In this document: positions 1-9,060 of the stretch, in pieces
Layout: every line of letters starts with the position of its first letter
Numbering within the stretch: the stretch's first letter is position 1
NCBI GenBank assembly: GCA_902779675.1
Contig: CACZCK010000002.1
Span: 1 to 64,000 of the forward strand
Reading direction: 5' to 3'
From: an uncultured Coriobacteriaceae bacterium
Lineage (GTDB): Bacteria > Actinomycetota > Coriobacteriia > Coriobacteriales > Atopobiaceae
DNA length: 64,000 nucleotides
Notes under the pieces: generated by a model
The model's database searches: none
What the model was told of the DNA's origin: nothing
What the model saw: only the letters and a program-made list of their open reading frames with translations
Position numbers and translations under genes: made by a program

Positions 1-2
1 CT

Positions 3-43
3 CAAGGGACTGACCCCGGAGGAGTTCCGGAATCAGTCCCTTG
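3..43. repeat. Palindromic intergenic repeat
   Basis: Eleven-base arms CAAGGGACTGA (3-13) and TCAGTCCCTTG (33-43) pair perfectly, and an inner CCGGA/TCCGG pair extends the fold. It lies downstream of the GH2 gene on the minus strand and could act as a terminator. The CAAGGGAC end matches the end of the larger hairpin at 22765-22830, so it may belong to the same interspersed repeat family. Confidence 0.55.
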
Positions 44-141
44 GATTGGTGGCCTAGTGGGCCAGTATTATTGTCGTCCAAGTTTTGGGGCGCAGTTCAA
101 TGTGGCAGGGGCCGGCGCAAAAGAGAACTCCAGAAGTGCGG

Positions 142-1974
142 CTACAGCTCCATCTTGTCCACTTTGCGATCGTAGGTAAGCAGGCCGTTGGTCTCTTCCT
201 CCACGTCGGTAAGCTGCGTGTACACAAAGCCGGCGAGCCCTTCGGCCTCCAGCGCGTCGGTGGCCGCCAGTAGCTCGTCGAGCCCAGCGCGCCAGGCCTC
301 GAGCGACTCGAACTCGGCATAGCCGTAGGTGTGATCGAGCTGCGCGTGCCCCTCGATGCGCCAAGTAAGGCCGCCAAACTCGCTCACCATCTGCACGCGG
401 CTAGGCCTATCGTCCTTGCCAGCGTAGGGATCGGCAAACATGTGGATGCCGCGGAAGTAGTTGTGCACGCCGCGGATGTCGCCCGCGCCCTGGTCGTACC
501 AGCCGCTGGCCGAGAGCACCGGACGGGTAGGGTCGAGGTCCCACGCCAGCTGGGTTGCGGCGGCCGAGTCGAACTGGCCCCACGACTCGTTGAACAGCAC
601 CCAGGCCACGATGCACGGATGCTGTGCGAGCCGACCGATGACGTCCTCGCAGGTGCGCGTCCACTCGTCGCGATAGGCCTCGTCGGATGCGCCAAGGCGG
701 TCGCGGCCCTTGTCGGTGTCGTCGCGCTGGCTGTGCCAGGAACCACGCCACAGGGTGGGCACGTCGCGCGACCACCGGTCGGAGGGAAGGTCGCCACCAC
801 TGGGCATGTCCTGCATCACCAGCACACCCATCCGGTCGCACAGCGCATAGAAGCGCTCGGACTCCACCTTGATGTGCTTGCGCACCATGTTGAAGCCGTT
901 GCGCGTCACGGCACGCAGGTCGAAGGCCATGGCTTCCTCGCACGGGGGCGTGAGCAGGCCGTCGGGCCAGTAGCCTTGGTCCAGCAGGCCACGCAGGAAC
1001 AACGGCTCGCCATTGAGGCAGATGCGGGGCACGCCCCGCCCGTCGCGCTCCACGCCAATGGTCCGAAACGCTACGTAGCTGGTGAGCACGTCCTCGCCAT
1101 AGGCCACGTGCACGTCGTAGAGCACAGGCGTGTCGGGCGTCCACAGGCGCACGTCGGGGATCTCGAGGTCGAGCGTCATGCGGCCACCCACGCGACGCGA
1201 CTGGATCCCCGAGGCCACCATCTCGTCGCCGTCGAACACCCCCACGTTGAGCATGGCGATGCCGTTGGCACGCACCGACACCGTGAGGGTGCCCGTCTCG
1301 AGGTCGGGCTCGAGCGAGAGCTCCTCCACGTGCGTGCGTGGCACCACCTCGAGCCATACGCTCTGCCAGATGCCCGACTGCGCGGTGTACCACATGCCCC
1401 CGCGGTGCAGGCGCTGCTTGCCCCGCAGCTGCGTGCCCGTCTCGCTGGGGTCGTACACGCACACCAAAAGCTCGTTGGGCTCGTCGCGCAGAACATGGGT
1501 GATGTCGACCTCAAAGGGCAGGTAAGCGCCCTCGTGCTCGGCCACCTTGCTGCCGTTGACGTACACCGCACAGGCGTAGTCGACCCCGTCGAAGTGCAGC
1601 ACGCAGGATGCGCGCGAGGAGAGGCTGGGGGCGACAAAGGTGCGTCGGTACCACAGCAGCTCGCTGGGCTGCAGCTGGCGCTCCACGCCCGAGAGCGACG
1701 CCTCCGGCGAGAAAGGCACGCGGATCTTGCGGTCGAAGACGGCTGGCGCCTCGGCGTCTCCCCACTGCTTGCCGGCGTCGGCGCACGGTACAAAGGCGCA
1801 CTCCCACCAGCCATCGAGCGTCTGCCACGCCTCGCGCGCCAGCAGCGGCCGCGGATGGCTGCGGTAGGCGACCTCCCCCAGTGACTCGCCCCACACCGTG
1901 GTGAGCGGGCTCAGCTGCTCGGGACCATAGTCCTTGGGGATGCTCTTTATGACGCGACGGATGTCGAGGTCCAT
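142..1974 (-). CDS. Glycoside hydrolase family 2 protein
   Basis: This is a 610-residue GH2 enzyme of the beta-galactosidase/beta-glucuronidase type. It should cleave a terminal beta-linked sugar with retention of configuration. The N-terminal jelly-roll domain occupies about residues 45-210, an immunoglobulin-like domain about 215-305, and the TIM barrel follows. The acid/base Asn-Glu pair is N462-E463 (VLFNESWG) and the nucleophile is E532 in VSEFGG. No signal peptide is visible, so it is likely cytoplasmic and acts on imported oligosaccharides. The ATG is preceded by AGGAAAGGA. Length is short for a LacZ but normal for smaller GH2 members. The sugar specificity cannot be read from sequence. 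It stands alone, with the unrelated nucleotidase gene upstream on the same strand. Confidence 0.88.
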   Translation of the reverse strand: MDLDIRRVIKSIPKDYGPEQLSPLTTVWGESLGEVAYRSHPRPLLAREAWQTLDGWWECAFVPCADAGKQWGDAEAPAVFDRKIRVPFSPEASLSGVERQLQPSELLWYRRTFVAPSLSSRASCVLHFDGVDYACAVYVNGSKVAEHEGAYLPFEVDITHVLRDEPNELLVCVYDPSETGTQLRGKQRLHRGGMWYTAQSGIWQSVWLEVVPRTHVEELSLEPDLETGTLTVSVRANGIAMLNVGVFDGDEMVASGIQSRRVGGRMTLDLEIPDVRLWTPDTPVLYDVHVAYGEDVLTSYVAFRTIGVERDGRGVPRICLNGEPLFLRGLLDQGYWPDGLLTPPCEEAMAFDLRAVTRNGFNMVRKHIKVESERFYALCDRMGVLVMQDMPSGGDLPSDRWSRDVPTLWRGSWHSQRDDTDKGRDRLGASDEAYRDEWTRTCEDVIGRLAQHPCIVAWVLFNESWGQFDSAAATQLAWDLDPTRPVLSASGWYDQGAGDIRGVHNYFRGIHMFADPYAGKDDRPSRVQMVSEFGGLTWRIEGHAQLDHTYGYAEFESLEAWRAGLDELLAATDALEAEGLAGFVYTQLTDVEEETNGLLTYDRKVDKMEL

Positions 1975-2032
1975 GGGTCAGTCCTTTCCTGTTGGCGCCA
2001 GCGCGCCGGGGAACGCTTAAGAGTATGGCGCG

Positions 2033-2626
2033 TCACAGCAGCTCGTCGAGCGTGTTGCCGTACGACGGCAGGAACTCGTCGACGAAGTCGCCTACCTCGG
2101 GTAGCTCGGCGCGCATGCCCTCCACTGCCCGGCGCGTGGAGGCCTCGGCTGTGCGGAACTCGGCGTTGCCCGCCTGCGCCTCCTCCACGCACTTGATCAG
2201 CGCACTGATCTTGTCGGCCGCTTTGACCAAGCGCCTGAGGTAGGCCTCGTCCTCGCCGACGGCTGGGGCAAACAGCGCCTCGTATGCCGGGCGCAGGTCG
2301 TCTGGCAGCTTAGCGAGCAGGGTCTGCTCGGCCTCGTGCTCCACCTGCTTGTACGCGTCGCGGATGTGGGCGTCGTGATACTTGACTGGCGTGGGCATGT
2401 CACCGGTGATGATCTCGGAGGCATCATGGTACAGGCCGATGAGCGCCGCCTTGCTGGCATCGAGCGAGCGACCGTAGCGCACGTTGCCGATGGTGGCCAG
2501 GGCATGGGCAATCATGGCCACCTCGAGTGCATGCTCGCTGAGGTTCTCGGGCCGCGAGCTGCGCATGAGCGCCCATCGGTCGATGTACTTCATGCGCGAG
2601 ACGATGGCAAAGAACGTTGACTGCAT
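2033..2626 (-). CDS. yfbR: 5'-deoxynucleotidase, YfbR family (HD domain)
   Basis: The 197-residue protein is an HD-superfamily metal phosphohydrolase resembling E. coli YfbR, which removes the 5' phosphate from deoxynucleoside monophosphates. The metal ligands are visible at the family spacing: H32 in EHALEVA, H67-D68 in YHDASE, and a later Asp in KAADKISAL. The segment TGDMPTPVKYH is a family signature. It is cytosolic and complete. The ATG follows an AGGGGGC stretch that can serve as the ribosome site. It lies 58 bases upstream of the GH2 gene on the same strand, so co-transcription is possible, but no functional link is evident. Confidence 0.87.
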   Translation of the reverse strand: MQSTFFAIVSRMKYIDRWALMRSSRPENLSEHALEVAMIAHALATIGNVRYGRSLDASKAALIGLYHDASEIITGDMPTPVKYHDAHIRDAYKQVEHEAEQTLLAKLPDDLRPAYEALFAPAVGEDEAYLRRLVKAADKISALIKCVEEAQAGNAEFRTAEASTRRAVEGMRAELPEVGDFVDEFLPSYGNTLDELL

Positions 2627-2835
2627 GTGGTTGCCCCCTGTTGTGGTTTGACCATCACATCATGCCACGACGGCACGACAACATGGCCACGAGATTGGCA
2701 AGACGTAACAGGCGCATGGCATACCGTGCCACCCGATCTCAACAGCACTCCAAATGGACGCGACGTGATGAGCCTGCATAAATTGTTATAAGTGGTAAAC
2801 TTTCGGCAAACAACACGCCCGATTGGAGCCACACC

Positions 2836-4893
2836 ATGAATGCAGCACGCCCAACCTGGAGCAGAGTCGGCGGAGTCCTTGTCTCGGTCCTGCTTGCCAC
2901 CGCGCCGCTCTCCCCCACGCTTGCCTATGCCGCTGCGTCGGTCGACAAGACCGAGACAGTGCACGTGCAGACCGACCCCGCCGGCACCGTCTCTCAGGTC
3001 ACAGTCGAGGATCTGCTGGCCAACGACGCACAGTCCGACCAGCTCGCCGACCGCTCCACGCTGACCGACATCGTCCCCAAGGACGACAAGCAGTCCTTTA
3101 CCCAGAGCACCGACGGAACCATGACCTGGACCACGGGCGGCAAGGAGGTGAGCTACGAGGGCAGCACCTCGCAGCAACCGCCCGTCAAGATCTCCGTCTC
3201 CTACCAGCTTGACGGCAGCCCCGTCGACCCCAGCAAGCTGGCCGGGGCGACTGGCCACCTCGACATCCGCATCGACTACGCCAACGAGTCGCAGTCCGCC
3301 CGCACGGTGGGCTCCGACCAGCGCACCATGAGCACGCCGTTCGTCTGCATGACAATAGCCATGCTCGACGGCGACGTCTTCCGCAACGTGGAAGTTGAGA
3401 ACGGGCGCCTCGTGGACGACGGAGACGCACTTGCCGTAATCGGCGTCGCCACGCCCGGCCTCAAGGAGAGCCTGAACCTGGACCCCGACACCATCGACCT
3501 CGACCTCCCCGACCACCTCACGATCTCGGCAGACGTCACCGACCTCGCACTCGACCCGATCTACACCATCGTCACGCCCGAGCTCTTTACCGACATCGAC
3601 ACCAACGACCTCGGTCTGGACATGGGCGACCTCGGCGAGGGCACCGACGCGCTCGAGGACGCCATGGGCAAGCTCATCGACGGCTCGAGCACCCTGGGCA
3701 CCGCTCTCAGGCAGCTCGCCTCTGGCAGCGACCAGATCAACGGCGGCGTGGCAGAGTTCATCGCCAAGATCAGTGCGCTTCCGTCGGGCATGACCCAGCT
3801 CACCGAAGGCATCAAGGGACTGTCGGACGGCCTTACCGTTGCCAGTGGCGCCGCCGGCCAGCTCTCCGAAGGCGCCTCGGGCGTGAGCGAGCTGGCTCAG
3901 GCCTCGCTCGGCGGCGTGGACCAGGCAAAGGCCAGCATCTCCACGGCAGGCAGCAGGGTCAACGAGCTCAAAGAGGCCCTCAAGAACATGCGGGGCACCA
4001 AAGAGGCCATCGGCAGCGCCAGCACCGCCGCGAGCAAGGCACACGAGGCGGCAAGCGACGCCTACGAGGGGCTGAGCGCAGTATCAGCGGACGTAGAGCA
4101 GCAGAAAGCAGCTGTGGCAGGCAGCCTCGACCAGGCGACGGCAGAACTCGACAAGCTCGAGGCGATCTCGATCGAGGGACTCTCCGAGGAGCAGCAGAAG
4201 CAGCTCGACCAGGCCAATGCCGCCATCGCCGCAGCCAAGGCTGACGCGGGAGAGCAGATCGCCGCGGCGCGTGGTGGCCTCGACGCCGTGACGGTCGAGC
4301 TCCCCGAGGGGCTTGAGGCCGACATCGAGGCGCTCGACGGCGCCACAAAGCAGCTTGACGAGAGCAAGGGCAAGATCGGTGGCAGTGCACAGGCGCTTGA
4401 CGGCGCCGACAAGGCCAGCGAAGCCATAGGTGGGGCGCAGGCGAGCCTCGACGCGGCGCGCGGTGCCATCGAGGGCGTCGCGGGAGGATCGTCCTCCGTG
4501 AGCGACGGAGCCTCGCAACTGGCAGCCTCACTCGCCCAGGCCTCGACGGGTGCCTCGCAGCTGGCAGACGGCATGGGCGGCCTCTCGGAAGCCGCCCCGC
4601 AGATGGTCGACGGCATGGGTGCCCTCGCCCAAGGCCTCGGTCAGCTCTCGACCGGGCTCAAGGCCACAGCCGATGGCTCCGACCAGCTGACCGACGGACT
4701 CTCGACCTTCGACCGCGAGGGCATCGCCAAGGTCGTCGACGCGCTGCGCGACATGGATGACGACATGGGCGGCATCACCGATCGCCTCGACGCCCTGCGC
4801 GACTCCGCCCGGGACTACGACAACTTCTCGGGCAAGGCGGATGGCCAGACCAGTGCCGTGCGCTTCATCTTCAAGACCGAGCAAATCGGCTAG
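2836..4893 (+). CDS. Secreted YhgE-type heptad-repeat protein
   Basis: The 685-residue protein begins with a signal peptide (basic start, hydrophobic core about 12-30, likely cleavage near AYAA-S). Residues about 40-260 are a globular region. From about 275 to 640 there are many heptad repeats of the form xxLxxGxx (for example QLADGMGGLSEA, GLGQLSTGLKA), interrupted by a long Ala/Glu/Lys-rich coiled coil around residues 370-560. Such heptads are the hallmark of YhgE/Pip-related surface proteins. Unlike YhgE it shows no C-terminal membrane segments, so it is probably secreted or held by a partner. Its function is unknown. A perfect hairpin follows the gene. Confidence 0.72.
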   Translation: MNAARPTWSRVGGVLVSVLLATAPLSPTLAYAAASVDKTETVHVQTDPAGTVSQVTVEDLLANDAQSDQLADRSTLTDIVPKDDKQSFTQSTDGTMTWTTGGKEVSYEGSTSQQPPVKISVSYQLDGSPVDPSKLAGATGHLDIRIDYANESQSARTVGSDQRTMSTPFVCMTIAMLDGDVFRNVEVENGRLVDDGDALAVIGVATPGLKESLNLDPDTIDLDLPDHLTISADVTDLALDPIYTIVTPELFTDIDTNDLGLDMGDLGEGTDALEDAMGKLIDGSSTLGTALRQLASGSDQINGGVAEFIAKISALPSGMTQLTEGIKGLSDGLTVASGAAGQLSEGASGVSELAQASLGGVDQAKASISTAGSRVNELKEALKNMRGTKEAIGSASTAASKAHEAASDAYEGLSAVSADVEQQKAAVAGSLDQATAELDKLEAISIEGLSEEQQKQLDQANAAIAAAKADAGEQIAAARGGLDAVTVELPEGLEADIEALDGATKQLDESKGKIGGSAQALDGADKASEAIGGAQASLDAARGAIEGVAGGSSSVSDGASQLAASLAQASTGASQLADGMGGLSEAAPQMVDGMGALAQGLGQLSTGLKATADGSDQLTDGLSTFDREGIAKVVDALRDMDDDMGGITDRLDALRDSARDYDNFSGKADGQTSAVRFIFKTEQIG

Positions 4894-4916
4894 CCCAACG
4901 CATACGAAATGCAAGA

Positions 4917-4956
4917 GGGCGGGAAGGGGCAGTTTGACTCCCCTTCCCGCCCTTCT
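4917..4956. terminator. Bidirectional terminator hairpin
   Basis: A perfect 13-bp stem, GGGCGGGAAGGGG (4917-4929) with CCCCTTCCCGCCC (4940-4952), encloses a 10-base loop. It sits between the convergent heptad-repeat gene and the threonine aldolase gene, so it can end transcription from both sides. Confidence 0.85.
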
Positions 4957-4985
4957 ACCTGATGTTGGGCCACCCCCCTGTCAGG

Positions 4986-6011
4986 CTACAGCAGCTGGAT
5001 AAGGGCCTCGACGTCCTCCATGCGGGTAGCCCAGCTGGTGGCAAAGCGCACGGCCGTATGGGTCTCGTCCACACGCTCCCAGAAGCTCACTGCAACGCTC
5101 CGCTTGAGCTCGGCCAGCCGTTCGTCCTCGAGCACCACCAGCACCTGATTAGTCCGATTGGGCACGAGGTAGCGGTACCCGCGCTCGTCGAGCGCGGCGC
5201 GCAGCACCTCGGCGCACTCGATGGCGTTGCAGGCGATGCGCGTGTACAGGTCGTCGGTGAACAACGCGTCAAACTGGATGCCCAGCACGCGACCCTTAGC
5301 GAGCAGCGCGCCGTGCTGCTTGACCATGGTGAGGAAGTGCTCCGGCATGCCTTCGCGCGGGAACACCACCGCCTCGCCGATCAGCGCGCCGACCTTGGTG
5401 CCCCCGATGTAGAACGCATCGGTCAGGCGCGCCACGTCGGGCAGGGTCACGTCGGTACCCGGAGTGACCAGACCGTAGCCCAGACGGGCGCCGTCCAGGT
5501 ACAGCGGCAGGTGCCAGCGGCTGCACACCTCGTGCAGCGCCTCAAGCTCGGCCAGCGAATAGAGAGTGCCGTACTCGGTGGGATGCGAGACGTACACCAT
5601 GCCCGGGAAGACCATGTGGTCGTGGTTGTCGTCACCATAGAAGCCAGAGACGTACGCGTCGAGCTCGCCGGCGTCGATCTTGCCGTCATGCTGCGGCAGC
5701 GTGAGCACCTTGTGGCCCGTGAACTCTATGGCGCCCGCCTCGTGCTGAGCCACGTGCCCTGTCACGCAGGCCACCACGCCCTCGTACGAACGCAGCAGGG
5801 AGTCGATGACCACCTGGTTGGTCTGCGTGCCTCCCGCCAGAAAGAACACGTCGGCCTCGGGGTCGGCGCATGCAGTGCGGATCTTGTCGCGGGCCGATGC
5901 GCAGAAGACATCGTCACCATAGCCGGGCTCCTGCTGGAGGTTGGTGCGAGTGAGCACCTCGAGAATCGCGGGATGGGCACCCTCGGAATAGTCGTTGACG
6001 AAGGAAAGCAT
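4986..6011 (-). CDS. ltaE: Low-specificity L-threonine aldolase
   Basis: The 341-residue enzyme belongs to the beta-eliminating lyase family of fold-type I PLP enzymes. It cleaves L-threonine or allo-threonine to glycine and acetaldehyde in the cytosol. The PLP lysine is K206 in YIGGTKVGA, the pyridine-binding aspartate is D173 in LYLDGARL, and the family N-terminus (FVNDYSEGAHP) and FFLAGGTQTN motif are present. Length matches the family. It is transcribed towards the heptad-repeat gene and ends at the shared hairpin. No operon partner is seen. Confidence 0.9.
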   Translation of the reverse strand: MLSFVNDYSEGAHPAILEVLTRTNLQQEPGYGDDVFCASARDKIRTACADPEADVFFLAGGTQTNQVVIDSLLRSYEGVVACVTGHVAQHEAGAIEFTGHKVLTLPQHDGKIDAGELDAYVSGFYGDDNHDHMVFPGMVYVSHPTEYGTLYSLAELEALHEVCSRWHLPLYLDGARLGYGLVTPGTDVTLPDVARLTDAFYIGGTKVGALIGEAVVFPREGMPEHFLTMVKQHGALLAKGRVLGIQFDALFTDDLYTRIACNAIECAEVLRAALDERGYRYLVPNRTNQVLVVLEDERLAELKRSVAVSFWERVDETHTAVRFATSWATRMEDVEALIQLL

Positions 6012-6155
6012 GGCAGTCTCCTACCCCGTCGCTTATGTGCGGGCAATGCCTCTCAAATGCGCTTCGATTATACGGTTTCCGCATGTACACACCCGTGATA
6101 GAGCAGGCCACGCAAAGCCGATGGGGCACAATCAAGTAACGAGGAGGTGGCTGCC

Positions 6156-6947
6156 ATGGCACCAGACACACAGTCGAGGCGTCGCCGCTGGCTGATAGAC
6201 GCCCTGCTCGCCGAGCGTGAGGAATATGCCGGCATCGACGTGCCCCAGGAGGCCGAGGGCCAGCGCAGGCTGCTACGCGCACTGTTCAACGTGCGCCCGC
6301 CCGAGCCCGCTAGCGAGGAGTTCTTGCAGGTACAAAATGCCTACCTTCAGGAGCGTGCCCGCGAGAAGGGCATCACGCACCTGGAGAACCTGAGCCCCAT
6401 CCGGCCGCATGTCTACGTGTGGCGCGGAGACATCACCACACTCGCGGTGGACGGCATCGTCAACGCCGCAAACAGCCAGATGCTGGGTTGCTTTGCCCCC
6501 AACCATGGCTGCATCGACAACGCCATCCACACCTTTGCCGGCGTGCAGCTACGCCTAGCCTGCGCCGAGCAGATGGCGGCGCAGGGCTACGAGGAACGCA
6601 CTGGCCAGGCCAAGATCACGCCCGGCTTCAACCTGCCCGCCGCACACGTGCTGCACACGGTCGGACCCATCGTCGGTTGGCAAGGCGTCACGCCGCGCGA
6701 CCAGGCATCGCTTGCCTCGTGCTATCGCTCGTGCCTGGCGCTTGCCGAGAAGCATGGCCTTCGGTCGATCGCCTTCTGCTGCATATCGACGGGAGAGTTC
6801 CACTATCCCAACGACGAGGCGGCACGCATCGCCGTCGACGTGGTCGACGAGTACCTGCAGAGCATGCGGCACCCCATGGAGGTGGTCTTTAATGTCTTCA
6901 AGCCAGTGGATCTTGCAATCTACCACGACCTTCTCGAACGGCGCTAA
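6156..6947 (+). CDS. Zinc-containing macrodomain protein (ADP-ribosyl hydrolase)
   Basis: The 263-residue protein has a helical N-terminal extension (about 1-85) and a macrodomain (about 86-255). VDGIVNAANSQMLGC supplies the ADP-ribose-binding loop. C112, H117 and C119 in GCFAPNHGC form the Cys-His-Cys zinc site of the macrodomains that accompany class M sirtuins. Members remove ADP-ribose from modified proteins. The ATG at 6156 is chosen because GAGGAGG lies 8 bases upstream; the GTG at 6147 lies inside that site. The gene overlaps the sirtuin gene downstream by 56 bases, implying coupled expression. The cellular substrate is unknown. Confidence 0.88.
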   Translation: MAPDTQSRRRRWLIDALLAEREEYAGIDVPQEAEGQRRLLRALFNVRPPEPASEEFLQVQNAYLQERAREKGITHLENLSPIRPHVYVWRGDITTLAVDGIVNAANSQMLGCFAPNHGCIDNAIHTFAGVQLRLACAEQMAAQGYEERTGQAKITPGFNLPAAHVLHTVGPIVGWQGVTPRDQASLASCYRSCLALAEKHGLRSIAFCCISTGEFHYPNDEAARIAVDVVDEYLQSMRHPMEVVFNVFKPVDLAIYHDLLERR

Positions 6948-7779
6948 GGAGCTCGCGCGGCGCATCGACGAGGCCGACGCCGTGCTGGTAGGCGCGGGGG
7001 CGGGCCTCTCCACCGCCTGCGGACCCGAGTTTGCCTACGCGGGCGAGCGCTTCGAGCGGCTCTTTGGCGACTTTGGCCAGCGCTACGGCTATGCCGACAT
7101 GTATTCGGGCGGCTTCTACCCCTACGCCACGCCCGAGGAGCGCTGGGCATTCTGGGCGCGTAACGTGTGGTACAACCGATACGCCTGCCCCGTGGGCGAG
7201 CCCTACCGCGACCTGCTCAAGATCGTACGCGACAAGGACTACTTTGTGCTCACGACCAACGTGGACCACCAGTTCCAGCGCGCGGGCTTCGACAAGCAGA
7301 GGCTCTTCTACACGCAGGGCGACTACGGCCTGTTCCAGTGCTCGGAGCCCTGCCACCAGCGCACCTATGACAACCACGACGCCGTCAAGGCCATGATCGA
7401 GCAGCAGCGCGGCCTGCGCATACCCAGCGAGCTCGTGCCCACCTGCCCCGTCTGCGGCAAGCCCATGAGTATGAACCTGCGCGCCGACGACACCTTCGTG
7501 CAGGACGAGGGCTGGTACGCAGCCAACCGGCGCTACCAGGAGTTCGTGCGCGACCATCAAGGCCAACGGGTCGTCTACCTCGAAATCGGCGTGGGCGGCA
7601 ACACCCCGGCGATCATCAAGTACCCCTTCTGGCAGATGGCTGCCAACAACCCCCAAGGCTTCTATGCGCAGGTCAACTACGGCGAGGTCATAGCGCCTGC
7701 GGCCATCGCGGACCGCACGCTGCTGCTCGACGCGGACGCCGCCCAGGTACTGGCCGCAGTCAGCGCGCTGCGCTCCTAG
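6892..7779 (+). CDS. Class M sirtuin (SirTM-like), NAD-dependent
   Basis: The 295-residue Sir2-fold protein has the NAD loop GAGAGLS (34-40), TTNVDHQF (121-128), TQGDYG (141-146) and a Cys-rich zinc region (C150, C154, C185, C188). The usual catalytic His of deacetylase sirtuins is missing from the TQGDYG region. This is the known feature of SirTM proteins, which act as protein ADP-ribosyltransferases rather than deacylases. The ATG at 6892, inside the macrodomain gene, has GGAGG 9 bases upstream. Classical SirTM operons also carry a GcvH-like carrier and a lipoate ligase; neither is next to this pair, so the modified target is unknown. Family assignment is strong and the activity is inferred. 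Confidence 0.85.
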   Translation: MSSSQWILQSTTTFSNGAKELARRIDEADAVLVGAGAGLSTACGPEFAYAGERFERLFGDFGQRYGYADMYSGGFYPYATPEERWAFWARNVWYNRYACPVGEPYRDLLKIVRDKDYFVLTTNVDHQFQRAGFDKQRLFYTQGDYGLFQCSEPCHQRTYDNHDAVKAMIEQQRGLRIPSELVPTCPVCGKPMSMNLRADDTFVQDEGWYAANRRYQEFVRDHQGQRVVYLEIGVGGNTPAIIKYPFWQMAANNPQGFYAQVNYGEVIAPAAIADRTLLLDADAAQVLAAVSALRS

Positions 7780-7797
7780 CTTTCCAGCTCAAGCAAA

Positions 7798-7827
7798 CGG
7801 GGCGAAAGGTAAGCTCCTTCCGCCCCG
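7798..7827. terminator. Terminator hairpin between convergent genes
   Basis: CGGGGCGAAAGG (7798-7809) pairs with CCTTCCGCCCCG (7816-7827) with one mismatch and a six-base loop, between the sirtuin gene and the convergent HAD phosphatase gene. Confidence 0.7.
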
Positions 7828-7851
7828 CCTGCATGCGTTGTCGTCAGTGAA

Positions 7852-8694
7852 CTATGCGAGCAGCTCCGGATACAGGTGCTCCAGCGCAGCGGCGATGCCG
7901 TCCTCGTTGTTGGAGAGGGTCACGTAGTCGGCCACGGCCTTGACCTCGTCTACGGCGTTGCCCATGGCCACGCCACAACCGGCCCACTCCAGCATGGTGC
8001 GATCGTTCTGCGCGTCACCAAAGGCTACGATCTCGCTCTGGTCGATGCCCAGCGCGGCAAAGGTCTCGCGCAGCGCGCGGCTCTTGTCCACGCCCAGCGG
8101 CGTGAACTCGTAGTAGAACGGCGCCGTGAACATAGCGCTCAACTCGCCCTCAAAGGGTGCCAGCATCTCCTGCCAGTGCTCCTGCAAGTACGCAGGCTCG
8201 CCAGCGTTGAGGATCTTGTTGATGCCCCAGTCCACCTTGGCGGCCAGGTCGGCCTCCTCGCGCACCAAAAAGCCGTTGTTGTGCGCCTCGTACTGCACGA
8301 TGAGGTACGGGGCGCCATCGCGCTCGATGGTGAAGTACGCGTCGTTGGTGAGCATGTACGGACCATAGTCGATGCACGAGGCCACGTCGAAGCCCTTCAT
8401 GTGCTCGAGCACACGCTTGCCCTGCTCGACCGTCATGGCCTGCTCGAAGTATGCCTCACCCGTCTGGTAGTTGAGCGACTTTGCCCCGTTGAAGGCCACA
8501 AAGACACCGCCGTGCGACTTCATGTCGAGCACGTCGGCAAAGGCATGCAGGCCCTGGTCCGCACGGCCCGAAGCCAGCACCAGCACCACGCCCTTGTCCT
8601 GGGCAGCCTTGAGCGCCTCCGCCGTGCGAGGCGTGATCTGCTTCTCGTCGTTGGTCAGTGTGCCGTCGATGTCCAGAAGAATCGCCCTGATCAT
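7852..8694 (-). CDS. HAD superfamily Cof-type phosphatase
   Basis: The 280-residue protein is a cytosolic HAD hydrolase of the Cof (class IIB cap) type. These dephosphorylate sugar phosphates, nucleotides or flavin nucleotides. Motif I is LLDIDGTLT at the N-terminus with nucleophile and acid aspartates, motif II is LVLASGR, and motif IV is VAFGDAQNDRTML near the C-terminus. The start at 8694 is chosen because GAGGAGGGG lies just upstream. A longer frame reaches 8760 but lacks a site. The substrate cannot be predicted. A second Cof-type enzyme lies at 56467. Confidence 0.87.
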   Translation of the reverse strand: MIRAILLDIDGTLTNDEKQITPRTAEALKAAQDKGVVLVLASGRADQGLHAFADVLDMKSHGGVFVAFNGAKSLNYQTGEAYFEQAMTVEQGKRVLEHMKGFDVASCIDYGPYMLTNDAYFTIERDGAPYLIVQYEAHNNGFLVREEADLAAKVDWGINKILNAGEPAYLQEHWQEMLAPFEGELSAMFTAPFYYEFTPLGVDKSRALRETFAALGIDQSEIVAFGDAQNDRTMLEWAGCGVAMGNAVDEVKAVADYVTLSNNEDGIAAALEHLYPELLA

Positions 8695-9060
8695 TACCGT
8701 CCCCTCCTCGCGCCTGCTCTTCCCTTTGCCAAAGCATACGACAATGACCCGAGCGCCCACGCATTGTCACCTTTGGCAATCGGGCCAATGTGCCTTGTTT
8801 TGTCGGCTTCGTGCCGCTCGCTCAGGCGTCTATCAGCTCCTCGAGCGCATAAAGAGCGCGGCAGGTTCCATCGAAGGAGGGGCACAAGCCGTCCGATATC
8901 ATTTCATTGCACTACATCCCAGCAGGTCAATGGCAAGCGCATAGACAGGCGGCACAAATGACGATCTACAGGACCTTGGGGCACCGCTTAGGCCCACGCT
9001 TGAGATCGTAAGTTTACGCTAGCGTACAATGGACGCAGGGCACCAAGAGAAGGAGGGGCC
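8695..9060. promoter_or_regulatory. Divergent intergenic region with 12-bp palindrome at a -10 site
   Basis: No gene is visible in this 366-bp stretch. TTGAGA (9000-9005) and TACAAT (9025-9030) lie 19 bases apart before the esterase gene. The perfect palindrome TACGCTAGCGTA (9015-9026) overlaps the presumed -10 box, which would suit a repressor operator. A weak hairpin, GACAATG (8740-8746) with CATTGTC (8762-8768), lies near the HAD gene start. Confidence 0.45.

Noticed and set aside
331..1884. Long plus-strand frame of 517 codons opposite the GH2 gene
   Set aside because: It is the high-GC mirror frame of a clear GH2 enzyme, rich in His, Arg and Val, with no recognisable domain or ribosome site.
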